64,000 nt of DNA, taken from assembly GCA_942159475.1 (NCBI GenBank), contig OW804096.1, positions 37,013,744 through 37,077,743 on the forward strand. The letters are read 5' to 3'. The position numbers and the translations under genes are program-made. Shown one piece after another: positions 23,176 to 34,720 of the stretch. The notes under the pieces were generated by a model. It searched no databases and had not been told where the DNA came from. It saw only the letters and a list, made by a program, of their open reading frames with translations. The number at the start of each line of letters is the position of its first letter. The first letter of the stretch is position 1. The DNA comes from Sthenelais limicola. Taxonomy: Eukaryota > Annelida > Polychaeta > Phyllodocida > Sigalionidae.

Positions 23176-25172
23176 GGGTCAGATTTTCAGAAAATGTACA
23201 ATAGCCCACCTGCGCTGGCGTATGCGCATGTCCGGACGTGGGCGCGTTGCAGAGTATTATAGGATAGATTGTAGTATAGGCTGCGCGGCCGGGTACACCC
23301 GTGGGGGTACTGTAGCTAGTGGATACAGTGACCAAAGCACCGGGCAAGGAACAGCGGCCGTCGAGCGCGAATTTTAAAATGACGATAGCCCGGACCCCCA
23401 GCCACCCCACTCAGTATATTAGATAGACACATAGCATTTTGTCCTGAATATTGAGGATTTAAGGAGCTGCCACTTAATTTGATACTGGGCATACCCTAAA
23501 TCCTAAATAAAGATCACCTTGTTTTAACTACAATAAAAACTGACATATTGAAATCTAATGAGTATAATTGGTGTTTTTAGATGGTGGGGACATCTATGAT
23601 ACCAGTCAGAAGGAATATGACTTTATACTTATTATTTTTTAATCAATGTTCCTAAACCTCACAAAATCTCAATTATACATTCTAAAAAAATTTGACTTAT
23701 ATATTTCTTAATTTCTACCAAATGGATTTATCTAGATCTATAGATACAATAGCCTTGGCCTAATAGATACTTAATGATATTAGAATGAACCATTATGGTT
23801 CACCGCATCGTTTGGGTAGATAAAACCTTTAGTTTTCTTCCAGTTGTCCCCATTCTGTATTGATACAGTTCAACATAATTGCAACACATCCTGCGCCGTA
23901 ATCACACATTACATTTTATGTGAGGTAATAAAGGTTTCAGGGATATGGTGGGCGAATAACTTTTCATTTTATCAAAATATACATACATATACATTTTCCC
24001 TCAATCAAAAACTAAAGGCAAGTTAATATTGATAGTTAATCTTGGGGTATTTGATTATTTTAAGACAATATATGTCGTAACGGCGACACAAATATTCCAA
24101 AACGATATTTTCTATGTCTAGATCAGTTTAAATTAGATATTACATAGACATTGTGTTGTTTTTTTATAATACTGAACATGTATGCATGTGTAGAAACCAT
24201 TTATCTTCAGCAGAAGGAATATAATTTCTAAATGCACCTGTGTATTATATTCAAATTCCATAATTATAACTTATTTCCTAGTCTGAAAAGTCACTTTTAT
24301 TGCAATAGCGGCAAAGATTCAGGCCTAAGAGCTTTGAAAGGGGGTTTCCCACAGCCTAATTTTTGCCACAGAATTCGAATAAAATGGTTATAATCATGTG
24401 TGATCATCCAAAATACAGGTTGTAGAGACCCTAGGCTGGAAAACCAAATGATGCCCGATTGGGAGAATTACTCATATGCAAATGTATATAGGAATCCTCA
24501 ACGCAACATCAATGCAGCGAAATGATTTATTTGCTTGTAAGTGTTAAAGCCACTGACTTACTGGGCAAATAATGCTAAAAATAAGCTGTGGGCACATTTC
24601 GTGAGAACTGACCATATTTTTTTTTTTTTTTTAATACTTTATTTATCCAGGTGATAACAGTCAGGGTTAGGCATGTGCCTGCCCTTTCAAATATGTATTT
24701 GTGATATGTTCTAATTTCTATGCAATGCTATATTCCTATGCAAAAATAACCTTTCCTCACGTTTTGGACTCAAGATCCCTTAATATTTGAGCGTGAATGT
24801 TATTTTTTTAGGATTATATAGAGGAGGATATATTTTTTCAGAAAATAATACCCCCAAAGCAATTTGGCATTATTATAACGTCCAGGAAAACAACAAGGGT
24901 ACCCATCCATCTCGTTGCAATGTTTACCAAAGGCTAAATTAATGGTCGCGGCTTGCCGCACCGTGTGCAGTGGTGCGTGCAATACTCCACCTCCCACAAT
25001 CCTTTGCGCGAACGAAATCCAAGATGGCCGCCGCGCAGGTGGGCTATTGGCAGCTCTACACATTTAGTAAATTCTGCTAAATTAGGCAGTAATTTGGCCA
25101 ATACTATGTCAATTTGAAAACATTCGGCATTGCATTGATTCTAGCAATCTATATGTTCTGAAAATCTGACCC
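23176..25172 (+). mobile_element. MITE-A, A2, split by the 1.84-kb element
   Basis: The first 27 bases lie at 23176-23202 and the remainder at 25046-25172. CTAT flanks the outer ends (23172-23175 and 25173-25176), showing that the two pieces are one old insertion. The interior also lost the segment from about CTGTTTGG to the right terminus. Confidence 0.9.
23203..25045. mobile_element. 1,843-bp DNA element nested in MITE-A
   Basis: Perfect 13-bp inverted ends AGCCCACCTGCGC at 23203-23215 and its complement at 25033-25045. The dinucleotide AT is present on both sides, and removing the element with one AT restores the MITE-A reading TGTACAATTGGCAGC. The ends are GC- and CpG-rich (for example ATGGCCGCC near the right end); the middle is AT-rich with a poly-T run near 24619. 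No transposase-like frame was recognised, so it looks non-autonomous. Confidence 0.85.
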
Positions 25173-25794
25173 CTATCTATTTACTAAATGTGTAAAGTAA
25201 AAGCTGCCAATTGTACAATGCTTGAGGCACTGTCTCCCATGGCTCTAAGCCAAGGATGCAGTTCACATTGCTGTGTACATTGCTACGATGCACCATGTCA
25301 CCAATAATGTGTCCCTAATCCCTAACTGACAAATGGTCGTTGATTTAACACTCCAACATATCATCACACTCCCGCTCCATTTCAATGACATTTGTCATTT
25401 TGCTCTGGATTGAATTGGTCCAAAGACAATATGCTTGGGTCATGTTTATGATATCTGATGAGTTTTCAATGTGGCATGATTCACCTGGTTCTTCATCAAT
25501 TCTATACAATAGTGTACATCTTGGAAATGATTCCTATACATCCTGCGATGTCCGTATAAATAAAAGGGATTATGATACATGTTCTATAATTGTTGTTTGT
25601 TTTTGGTGAGATTTTGGTGAGTACACAAACTGGATTTTACATACAAAGTCAACAATTGCACTATTCTGTTATTTCAGTAATGGAGCTTGCAGATGTGAAA
25701 GGGTGTGTGTAGAGAGAGAAGGATCGAGGTGGGGTATTTAATACAATCCTACCCTACCTGATACAGACCTCTTATTTTCCCTGGATATAAATAG

Positions 25795-26026
25795 GAAGGT
25801 TCCACAAGCATACCGATCTCAATTACGTAACCGTATCAGTATGTTTTTTGTGACTTAGGTCGTTTTTTATGTATCAAAAATAATTTGTGAGATAAGAAAA
25901 CATTGCATGTTTTTCCCGCAATGTTTTGTTGAACCTCTTTCTTTCTTTTACATTATATGTTTGTATATCAGATATACGGATACGGATACGTTTACGTAGG
26001 CATATAAGTTAAATTTGCTGAACCTC
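25795..26026 (-). mobile_element. MITE-I, beside a splice donor
   Basis: Inverted copy (ACGGATACGGATACG, TGCTGAACCTC), ending about 20 bp from the donor of the lectin exon. Confidence 0.75.
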
Positions 26027-26046
26027 ACTATTAAATATGTACATAC

Positions 26047-26212
26047 CTATCCATGACGTGAAGGACGTCGCTGGAGCACCCAATAGACCCATAGTTGACA
26101 GACAGACATTGTCCTGTGCGCATGCGTCCATACCGCGCTTCCTGTACCAAGACCACGTGATCATCCGGGCATCTGGCCTCAAATGTGGCGTCCTCACAGA
26201 ACTCCAATAAGA
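26047..26212 (-). CDS. Internal exon, N-terminal half of a SUEL (Gal_lectin) domain
   Basis: This 166-nt exon encodes 54 codons plus split codons at both ends. The product begins LLEFCEDATFEARC and contains the ARYGR motif, matching the conserved YGR of SUEL lectins such as EVA-1, latrophilin and egg rhamnose-binding lectins. Four cysteines (EFC, ARC, GQC, IGC) sit where the family's first four lie. The acceptor is strong, a T-rich stretch ending TTTTCCAG; the donor is GATAG|GTATGT. It is entered in phase 1 and left in phase 2, which joins exactly to the exon at 15401-15519 to read MDRYCSGRR. SUEL domains bind carbohydrate on secreted or cell-surface proteins. The parent protein is not known from this window. 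A MITE-I copy ends about 20 bp beyond the donor. Family assignment is confident; the gene name is not. Confidence 0.88.
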
Positions 26213-26384
26213 CTGGAAAATACAAGAAAATGTATTTAAAGAATTTGATATAGTCTCACATGATAATTTGTCACAAGTCACAAAGTTGATATTGTGCACA
26301 GTGATTTAATCAGAAGAACCCTTGCTCATAATATGTCCATTATTGGGGTGCTTAGCGTGGTTAGTAGCATTTATTATTATATGT

Positions 26385-26619
26385 GAATCAGATTTTCAGA
26401 AAATGTACAAATGGCAGCTGTACACATTTAGTAAATTCTGCTAAAATATGCTGTAATTTGGTCAATACTAGGTAAATTCGAGTATATTTGACATTGCTTT
26501 GATTTTAGCAATCTGTTTGGTTAGGTTTAAGTGTATTTTGAACTGTATTTTCGTCTGAAATTTGGGTTATTTGAGAATATTGGGGAAGTAGAATTGTACA
26601 TTTTCTGAAAATCTGACCC
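26385..26619 (+). mobile_element. MITE-A, A2
   Basis: Left tip mutated to GAATCAG; otherwise complete. Confidence 0.93.
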
Positions 26620-26639
26620 ATATGTACCAAATAAATTAT

Positions 26640-26882
26640 GAAGAATGTGTATTGAAAATATCTATGCATATCTGAGGTGAGGTATCTTCATGAGTATATT
26701 TAATCAATTTACTATAATGAGTGACCATCAAGGAACATTTTTTCATGCATACACATTTAAAAGTCCTATGTCCTAATCGTTACCATTATTGGAATCTCCA
26801 TTATCTCATCTTTTCAATAATGTGATTGTATCACATAATCTATTTTTTACAACTGATGACACATTTTTCTGTAAGACAAATC
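26640..26882 (-). mobile_element. MITE-D, 3' half
   Basis: Begins near GAGTATATTTAATC; ends TTTTTCTGTAAGACA. Confidence 0.65.
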
Positions 26883-27490
26883 TATCTATTGATATCTGAT
26901 GCTTGTAGTACAACCTGAAATACACCTTTAAATATTATTTTGTTGACTTTTATACTAATTTATATAGTGATACCTCCAGCCAGCTGACGCGCGAACAGAG
27001 AGTTAGAAAGCCCACACCATTTGTTAATCCTGAACGAATGAAATAATTAACCCAATTGACAGGTTTCCCAATAAATATATACATGTGATTGTCCCTTCTG
27101 AACGAATGAAGTCTTAACGGCTACGGAAAAAAGAAGAAAATGGAAGATCAGGACCAAGAAAACTAAAATAAGACAAGATCTCAAGTTCCTACGAAAAAGT
27201 ACCCTGAAATATTGCATTTCTCCTGGACCTTTGGGAAATGTCACATGGCCATATTAAAAACAGAACGTGGAGGGAAAGTTTAAGTATGAAATTCTTCAAA
27301 TGGAAAGTGGTTCAGGGTTCGCTTTCATTTCAAGTAATTCAAAGTAATTTTCGTTTAATTAAACGTTTTCCAATGTTTGTCAATTAAAGTCCCTGGGAAT
27401 TTATGGGTTCCAAATGTTGCAGTTCATAATCATCAAAGGTTCTTGCTCTGTTCTTTGTTGCAAGAATGCAATCTTAACAATTGAAATTAA

Positions 27491-27909
27491 TATGTGATCC
27501 GTTTTAGGAAAATGAGTCATAAGTCGAAAAATAGGGATTTTGAAATATCATCATATTTGAAAAGACGAGATCAAGCTGATTCCAATGATAGTAAACATGA
27601 AGGGCATTTAAGAAGCTTTTCTATATTTTATGTTTGATATTCTTATTTTTGAAAAATCAAAACAATTTGCAATGTTTCCGGATGGGTAATTATGTGTAAA
27701 CTAAATAAATATACTCCATACGAAGGCCTTCAAAACACAAGAATATATTTAATACAATGTCCCGAAATTTGTTACATGGATTAATATGACTATACCTGAA
27801 AAACCCTAAAAAACGCAGAACCTTTCACTAAAGAGTTCTTGTGGAAAAAACACTATAAAAAATATCAATTTTGCGACTTATGACTCATTTTCCTGAAACA
27901 CATCACATA
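27491..27909 (+). mobile_element. MITE-D
   Basis: Complete; ends very close to consensus. Confidence 0.85.
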
Positions 27910-28171
27910 TTTCTTTACCAGTAAGATTCAAACTGATGTTTTGACAATGAATCAGAAACTACTGTCATTATTGTCATTTATAAATTATTCATATTCTATA
28001 ATTTATGCATAAATTTATTCATATTGGTATTTGCGGTTTGAGGGGAGGGACCATTAAGTAAAGATATGTTATGCAACTGGTCCCTGGTCCTGAAATGGAT
28101 GTCTCAATCAACAAACAGCCTGGCAGAAATAACTTCCACAATAGGACGACTTCGGTAAGATTTATTCTTAC

Positions 28172-28358
28172 AAATGAAGATGCATGAGGAAGCGTTATGA
28201 CAAGCATTCATTACAACATGCAGCAGGGTTTCCGCATGTATCTCCTCTAATACTCGTCCATCGCCAGTAATTATCTTATAGGGTAATCTATCAGACATAA
28301 TTGACCTTCCCATTCCAGGACAATCCTTCCACCTGCGGTAGGAGACCATTTTTATATC
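28172..28358 (-). CDS. Weak candidate exon upstream of the lectin exons
   Basis: A cysteine-containing open frame (reading through WKDCPGMGRS, MNACHNASSC) is flanked by a possible acceptor (GAGTAG) and a donor-like GTAAGA. If spliced there, it would leave in phase 1, as the lectin exon at 26212 needs. The acceptor has a poor pyrimidine tract, the frame stays open about 75 nt past the donor, and I recognise no family. Chance is a real alternative. Confidence 0.15.
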
Positions 28359-28435
28359 CTACTCATCTCTGGGTAGGTTAAAACAGGATGGCAGTTGGAA
28401 GTGTCTGAGCGAAATAGGTGGGGCTATGAGGCAAG

Positions 28436-28485
28436 GGGGGCTACAGGGAGGAGGCGGGGAGGGGGAGGGGGAGGGGGAGGGGGGA
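28436..28485. repeat. (GGGGGA) microsatellite
   Basis: Six-base units GAGGGG over about 45 bp. Confidence 0.85.
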
Positions 28486-28844
28486 GGGTAGGGTCAAGAC
28501 ATAGGATTAGTGTTATCTTAATGAACATCATTGTTAAAACTGTAGTGTTAGTTAACAGCGATCAAAAGCTAAATATTTTCTAGTTTTTGTTTAATTTGTT
28601 CAATTTTTCCTTCCTATCTGAGAATCATTTGATCAATATTTTGGAGGTTTGTGTACCCTCTGATCCTAAAAGTATACAATGTTACGTAATGTTATATTAC
28701 CACAATTATAAATGATTTAAGAACCTAACTATAACTTTATATTGTTGTTTAGCTCCCTCCAACGTCGACATCATTGTTAATGTTCCTTTCGCGTCATATC
28801 GAAAGTAAGGGAATAATTCCGCCAGTTGAAAGGCTTAACCAGAG

Positions 28845-29193
28845 AATAGGGGAGTTGCATGTCTCACTGCACATGTCTGTCATAGTGCATGCTGGGACGG
28901 ATTCAGTTCAAGTGTGACATACAAATATTTAGTAACATTTTAATAAAATAATGCACAATTCTTCTCACCAATATCATAGCTTGTATAGATGATCTATGAA
29001 AACCAAATGCATGATGGGAAAGATGAAGTCAAGTGTTATGGAAACATGTATAACACATGGATATTGACATAAGAGCATTGATAAATAATCCATGATGAAC
29101 ATAACATGTTTTCATTAGATTTATTCGTAACCATTACTCCCATAATTCCATACAAATCAAGATTCAAAATGGTGGCTATGCAACTCCCCTATA
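28845..29193 (-). mobile_element. MITE-B
   Basis: Complete, inverted; includes GCATGATGGGAAAGATGAAG. Confidence 0.88.
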
Positions 29194-29689
29194 GGAAGTC
29201 AGGTCTATGGCTGTCTCCCATCCAGTCCGCCTCCCCCCCCCCCCACACACACACACCCCACCCCCACCCCACAGATACAAACCTACACCTAGACCCCTAA
29301 AGTAATCCCTCCTATTCATTGTGTACAACAATGCAAAAGGCTGATATCCCCGTTCTTAATGGGTTCATGTCCTTTGTGCTAATATTTCCAACAGCGCAAA
29401 TTGTCTACCGCGGCTTGGCTTCCTTTGTATGGGAGACATTCTCTCTTTTCAATCCATTTCCTCACAAGAAAATTAGGTAAGAAGGGCAACAAGGGTGTAA
29501 ACAATCTTTCGTTTCATATTGCCCAGTCTATAATGAGTCAGAGCGTGAGTAATTCTTGTATGTATACACATTATATAACAACCGTAGAATGTTGATATAT
29601 TCACACTCTAGGGTCAAAGCCTCTAAGGTCATATTAAAATGTTATGTCGTCGATTGGACGCCTACTGCAGTAATGGCGTTTCTAGGACG

Positions 29690-29763
29690 CCTAATGGGAT
29701 TAGAATGGTATTTTGCGGTTCGGAGCGAGAGGCTTTCCCTTAGTTTGAAGGGACTCTCGCAAC
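29690..29763 (-). repeat. Dispersed repeat L
   Basis: Inverted: GAGCGAGAGGCTTTCCCTTA. Confidence 0.65.
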
Positions 29764-30117
29764 TTTAAGCCTAATTTGTTCAGTCATATGAGTCAACATA
29801 TAAGGGAATAAGTAAACAATTTTAGTAATATTAGCCGAGAATGCACCTTTAAATATATAGGAAGTTTACAAGAGCTAGCCCTGAAATAGTTCACCATCTT
29901 CACTGGAATTATGTATGTGAGTCAAACCTAGCCTTGAGCAGCTGGCGCTTCATTGTTACCTTATACCCCACGGCACCTTATTACCTTGTTCATTATGGCC
30001 ACAATCTATCTTAATCTGGCCAATGGAGCAACTTGTAATATATCTACCCATTAGCGGGTCCTTCATCCAATAGCAACTATTGTTACTAAATATAGAAAAG
30101 ACATACATTCTGACGAA

Positions 30118-30589
30118 TTAGTCTGGCAAATGATAGACACTATATATGTAGCGTTGATGGTTTGTATTTTCAAACTCATTTTTGTCTTAAATCTGGGTTA
30201 TTTGAGAGGATCAGAGAGGGCCAATAGGGGACTTTCATAGCCATCATTTTGAATCCTAATTCGCATGGCATTATTGGACTAATGGTAAGTCTAAAATCTA
30301 TAGAAAACATGCCACGTTCAGCATTTATCAATGCTCTAATCTCAATATCCATGTGTTATACATGTCTCCACAAGACAAGCCTCAATCGTTCCCATCATGC
30401 ATTTGGTTTTCATAGAACATTTACAAAGGCTGTGATACTCGTGATAACATTCTTGGGAGCTTTTATAAAAATGTTGCCAAATATTCGTATGTCAGATTTC
30501 ATCAAAATCCATCCCATGATGCATTGTACCAGACATGCGCAGTGGCACATGCAAATCCCCTGTTGTACATTTGCTGATGGCCTCGTCCA
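30118..30589 (+). mobile_element. MITE-A piece interrupted by MITE-B
   Basis: The 3' half (30118-30222) ends GAGGATCAGAGAGGGCC; its terminus GTACATTTGCTGATGG resumes at 30565 after a MITE-B copy. Confidence 0.7.
30223..30564 (+). mobile_element. MITE-B inserted in MITE-A
   Basis: Complete copy lying between two pieces of one MITE-A. Confidence 0.87.
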
Positions 30590-30732
30590 TAAGCCATAGC
30601 AGATGAGCCGTTCATTTACTGCAATTGATACCACTGCCATGCTGCTATACCATACACCAAAAACACGATAGCAAAATGACGTAAGAAACCAGACACTGGT
30701 AGCGTTTTTCCTATCTGCCAGAGACAATGAAT

Positions 30733-30747
30733 AGTGCCCCCTAGCGG
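30733..30747 (-). promoter_or_regulatory. CTCF-like motif
   Basis: Minus strand reads CCGCTAGGGGGCACT, an essentially full core match. Confidence 0.42.
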
Positions 30748-30829
30748 TAATGGAGATTAATGTATTCCTTGCCTTTATATACAGAGATAAGTACAACCGC
30801 TCATCTGCATTGCTCTCTGTCACTCGCTA

Positions 30830-31530
30830 TCTATACTTCCCTCACTCTCTCTTCCCTCGCTCTCTCTGTTTGGTCCTGGGTAAGACCATAAAGTGCCTTT
30901 CTGTCTCTTTTTCTCTGTCTCTCTCTCCCTTCTTCTCTATCTCTATTTCCTGGGTATGATCATAAACTGCCTCCCTCTCAACTCTCCCGCCCTTGATATA
31001 ACCATCTTAAATGTGTTGATAAGGGCGTAAAGCAACCGATCTCACTCACTCACTCACTCTCTCTGTCTGTCTGCCTCTCCCTCTGTCACTTTCTCTCCCT
31101 CTCTCTCTCTCTCTCTCTGGTTCCGTCACTGTCTCTGTCTGTCTGCCTCTGCTTCTGCCTCTCTCTCTAACCCTCTCTCTCTGCCACTTTCTCTGTCTCT
31201 CTGTCTCTCACTCTCTCTGCCTATGTCTATATCCTTCTCTCTCTCCCTCTCTTTCTCTGCCCCTGTCTCTCTCTCTGGCTCCCTCCTTGCCTCTAACTGT
31301 CTATCAAGCTCTCTGTTTATCCCTTTCTCCCTCTCTCTTTCTGTCTCTTTGTGTGTATCTCTCTATCTCTCCTTTTCTCTGTCTCTCTCTATCTCCTTTC
31401 TTTCCTCCTCTCTCACTCCTCCCTCCCCTCTCTCTCCTCCCTCCGCTCTCTCTCCTCCCTCCTCTCTCACTCCTCCCTCTCCTCTCTCTCCGCCCTCCCT
31501 CCCTCTCTCCCTATCCCTCCCTAAACCTGC
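30830..31530. repeat. Pyrimidine-rich (CT) tract, ~700 bp
   Basis: CTCTCTCTGT and CCTCCCTCTCTC runs on the plus strand, starting in and after a repeat K copy. Confidence 0.9.
30871..31058 (-). repeat. Dispersed repeat K at the start of a CT tract
   Basis: Inverted copy; its CACTCACTCACTC end runs into the long CT-rich tract. Confidence 0.75.
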
Positions 31531-31689
31531 TCCCACTTTCTGCAGCCTATGTTTAGTTGATTTGTCTATGAAGTGAGCTGACTACTGAGTGAGAGAGATT
31601 AGACTGAGGGATGATGGCGGGGGGGGGGGGGGGAGTTGATGGCGGCTCAATCAGTGAGTGGGATTTACAATCTACCATGTCTTCGATGT

Positions 31690-31812
31690 GGGTGAACACG
31701 TCAGAAAACGTACAATTTGCCTTTAGCATCCCTCTCAAATAACCCGATTTTAAGACAACACTAGGGCTCACAATACAAGTTAACAAAACCAAATTGGTAA
31801 TATTTATTTTTT
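31690..31812 (-). mobile_element. MITE-A, left half only
   Basis: Left terminus GGGTGAACACGTCAG and the CTCTCAAATAACCC segment; the right half is absent. Confidence 0.75.
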
Positions 31813-32248
31813 TCTGTTAGCAGAAGTATATTGTACACAGACTGTGAATGATTTGTTGCATTCTGGCACATTGTTTCTGCAATAGTTATGGCAAACTTCC
31901 AATATATTATGCAACGAACACATGTATGATGTACATTTTCCAAAATAAATACCAGGGTGAAAGTGTTACTTCAAAACACTATACCGGTAGTCAGAATGTT
32001 GTTCACGAATAACAACGAGTGTATGGTAAAAAATGAAATAATATAAAGAAGAGTCGGTGGCAGTGTTTCTTATATGATGCAACATGTCCCTGAGATCGAG
32101 TGCCGAAAGCGCTTGTTTGATGTGTAGGGAGTTACAGCGCGGTAATATAGAGGCACATCAATTAGAATGATAAAAACAAGATGGCGGGTGTCATGTGACT
32201 GGGAGGGACAGCAAGGAAGTAGATAATCCATTGTGTAGGATGGCATAT

Positions 32249-32478
32249 GAGTCAGATCTTCAGAAAACGTACAATTGGCCTTCACCAATACTCTGAAATA
32301 ACCCACAATTTAAGACGAAAATAAGGTTCAAAATACAGTTCAACATAACCAAAAAGATTTATTGAATGGATAAATACAGTACTCAGACATGCCTAGTATT
32401 ATCAATTTTCACTCTAATTTGCCAGCATTTGATAGATATGTAGAACTGTAGATTGTGCATTTTCTGAAAATCTGACCC
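32249..32478 (-). mobile_element. MITE-A, A3
   Basis: Complete; flanks ATAT and CTAT. Confidence 0.92.
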
Positions 32479-32757
32479 CTATTCACAAGCTCTTCCTCTC
32501 TCCCCCTCCCTCAATATTGCCCATCTTGTCATATAGGCAACATGGACTAAGTAACAAGGTACAAAGACTTCTAAGATATGTCTACGTAATAGAGACGTTG
32601 TGCCACCCCTGCCTTCCAGCCTGGGAATAACAATTGCATACAATAGCATATGCATGTATGCAATTACATAATTTATCACTATAACTCGATTACTATACAG
32701 CTTAATACAATGTTACCAAGAATAGGGGCAATAGTCTCCACTCAAGTAAAGGTAAGT

Positions 32758-32992
32758 GGGTAAGATTTCCAGAAAATGCACATTCGGCAGCTCTTAAAAT
32801 TTTGTGACTTCTGCTAAATTAGAGTGAAAGAATATGAATAATGGGTATATCAGAGTATCTTTAGCATTAGGTGGATAAAACATGTATCTTTCATTATGTT
32901 AAACTGTATTTTGAACTTCAATTTTCTCTTAAATTCGGATCATTTGAGAGGATTCGAAAAGGCGAATTGTACATTGTCTGACGAGCTCACCC
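32758..32992 (+). mobile_element. MITE-A, A4
   Basis: Flanks AAGT and AAAT; right terminus ends GACGAGCTCACCC, the A4 variant tip. Confidence 0.9.
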
Positions 32993-33247
32993 AAATGCTT
33001 TTTAATGATACACATTGATTGTCTTAAAAAGAACGTTGTGATGCATGAAAGGTATCACAAAATGTGAAATTGTTTCGAAATAAAAACATTTAAAATACAA
33101 TTCTCACTACATGTATTCATATCATGACATTTATGACAGCGCTCAGAAAAAAATGCACTCAACAAATTTTTGCTAAATAACCGAACCCATTTAGCGTCCT
33201 AATGAGAATATCCTGGATCACTTCGTGGAAATGGGGAGAAACTATTA

Positions 33248-33482
33248 GGGTCAGATTTTCAGAAAATGTACAATTGGCAGCTCTACATATTTAGTAATTT
33301 CTGCTAAATTAGACTGAGAAATGATGAATACCAGGTATATCTGAGTATGTTTGGTATCACATCGATTTAAAGTATCAATTCTGTTATGTTAAACTGCATT
33401 TTGAAACTCACTTATGTCTTAAATGTGGCTTATTTGAGAGGATTGGCGAAGGCCAATTGTACATTTTTCTGAAAATCTGACC
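33248..33482 (+). mobile_element. MITE-A, A1
   Basis: Complete; one extra T in the right terminus and one C lost from its tip. Confidence 0.93.
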
Positions 33483-33509
33483 AATTAATCAACAAAAAGC
33501 AAACTTGTG

Positions 33510-33732
33510 ACAGTGTAGTAAATATATTCTTGTGATTCAAAGGTCATCCAATAGAGTATATTTAGTGACTTGACTAGTAATTGTCCGCCGTGAAATATTG
33601 CCAACTAATAAAGAGAAAGGCGTAATATAACACAACTACTTTGTAGATTTCCTAACTTTTAACATCGTTGGAATCCACTGAATCTCTTTTTTATGACTCA
33701 TGAGGCATTTTCCCCTGACACATCACATATTA
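33510..33732 (-). mobile_element. MITE-D, 3' half
   Basis: Matches from GGTCATCCAATAGAGTATAT to the CCTGACACATCACAT end. Confidence 0.65.
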
Positions 33733-34063
33733 TTTACTTGTGCCTAAAAGCATTGTATAAACAGGTGACAAACATCTGAAAAATGACTTCCAGGTTTTTT
33801 TTTATCCTTTCTGGAAATAAATAAATAATGGATGAGGGGGTGAGACTCTTTATGCGCATTCACTCTGGACAAGATGGCAGATTTGGATGCAGGCCGACAA
33901 TGTGTCAGATCGGAAATTGATCACCGTATTGCCACACGTCCGTGATCAGCGGCAATCTTACAAAGTGTCCCTCGCTCGCGCCTCATACGAGAAAACGCGA
34001 GCAATGAGAGAGGGGGGTAGGCTGGTCGGTTAGGTGTTTGGTCGATTCAAGCCCTTATTATAA

Positions 34064-34220
34064 GGGTCAGATTTTCAGAAAATGTACAATTGGCAGCTCT
34101 ACACATTTAAGAAATGCTGCTAAATTTGGCTGAAAAATGAAGAATATCGGGTATATCTGAGTAATTCGGGAGCGCATTGATTTAAAGTATCAGTTCTGAT
34201 AAGTTAAACTGCAATTTGAA
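34064..34220 (+). mobile_element. MITE-A, A1, 3' truncated
   Basis: Stops after AAACTGCAATTTGAA; the right third is missing. Confidence 0.88.
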
Positions 34221-34587
34221 TTAGTGGCGAAAGCTTGTGATTTAAATAAATAACAACCATTTCAAGACAAGGGTTTATTCCATTCCTTGAACACCAACCA
34301 CATCACCCATACCGGCAAACCAGGTAAACTACGATCCCTATATATCAATACACTTAGCCATCTAATACATGTACAATATTTAGAAGTAACTCAGATTCCT
34401 TGTAGAACACAATTCTGGCTAGTTTACCACCCCCATCCCCACTCCAGGACTTCTCTATATACTTCTGTAGACAGCCTAACGGATGCTCATCACCCCCGCC
34501 CCCTCTCCCTCCCCCCCCCCCCTCACAGCTCCCCTATGCCAAGTACATCCCAGACAAACAACAAAAATTGATTTACATAAACGCCAT

Positions 34588-34720
34588 TGACGTCAAAACG
34601 TCATGCTGGCAACGCTCCTCACGTCATCCGATCATGACAACTCAAGTGATTAATATGGCGGCCGCTGCGGTATGCCGTCAAACGGTCGGACTTCCTGTCG
34701 TAGAGATTACGACATTCTAG
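34588..34720 (+). promoter_or_regulatory. CRE-rich possible promoter with a short ATG frame
   Basis: TGACGTCA at 34588-34595 is a full CRE; ACGTCA recurs at 34598 and 34621. From 34655 ATGGCGGCC, with A at -3 and G at +4, opens a 22-codon frame that stops at 34718-34720. It resembles a CpG-rich promoter and 5' end, but no continuing exon was found. Confidence 0.35.

Larger units (their letters stand above)
15520..26046 (-). other. 10.5-kb intron between the two SUEL exons
   Basis: The intron starts GTATGT at its high-coordinate end and finishes ACACAG at its low end. It holds about nine MITE-A copies and fragments, one MITE-C, one MITE-D, one MITE-E, a MITE-F, a MITE-I, an 800-bp GA-rich tract and the 1,843-bp element. 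No further lectin-like exon was recognised in it. Confidence 0.8.
27910..30117. other. Mostly unique with MITE-B and repeat L
   Basis: Contains the weak exon candidate, a GGGGGA microsatellite and a C/CA-rich run at 29229-29272. Nothing else supported. Confidence 0.5.

Noticed and set aside
30249..30823. 116- and 137-codon overlapping frames
   Set aside because: Largely MITE-B sequence on both strands.
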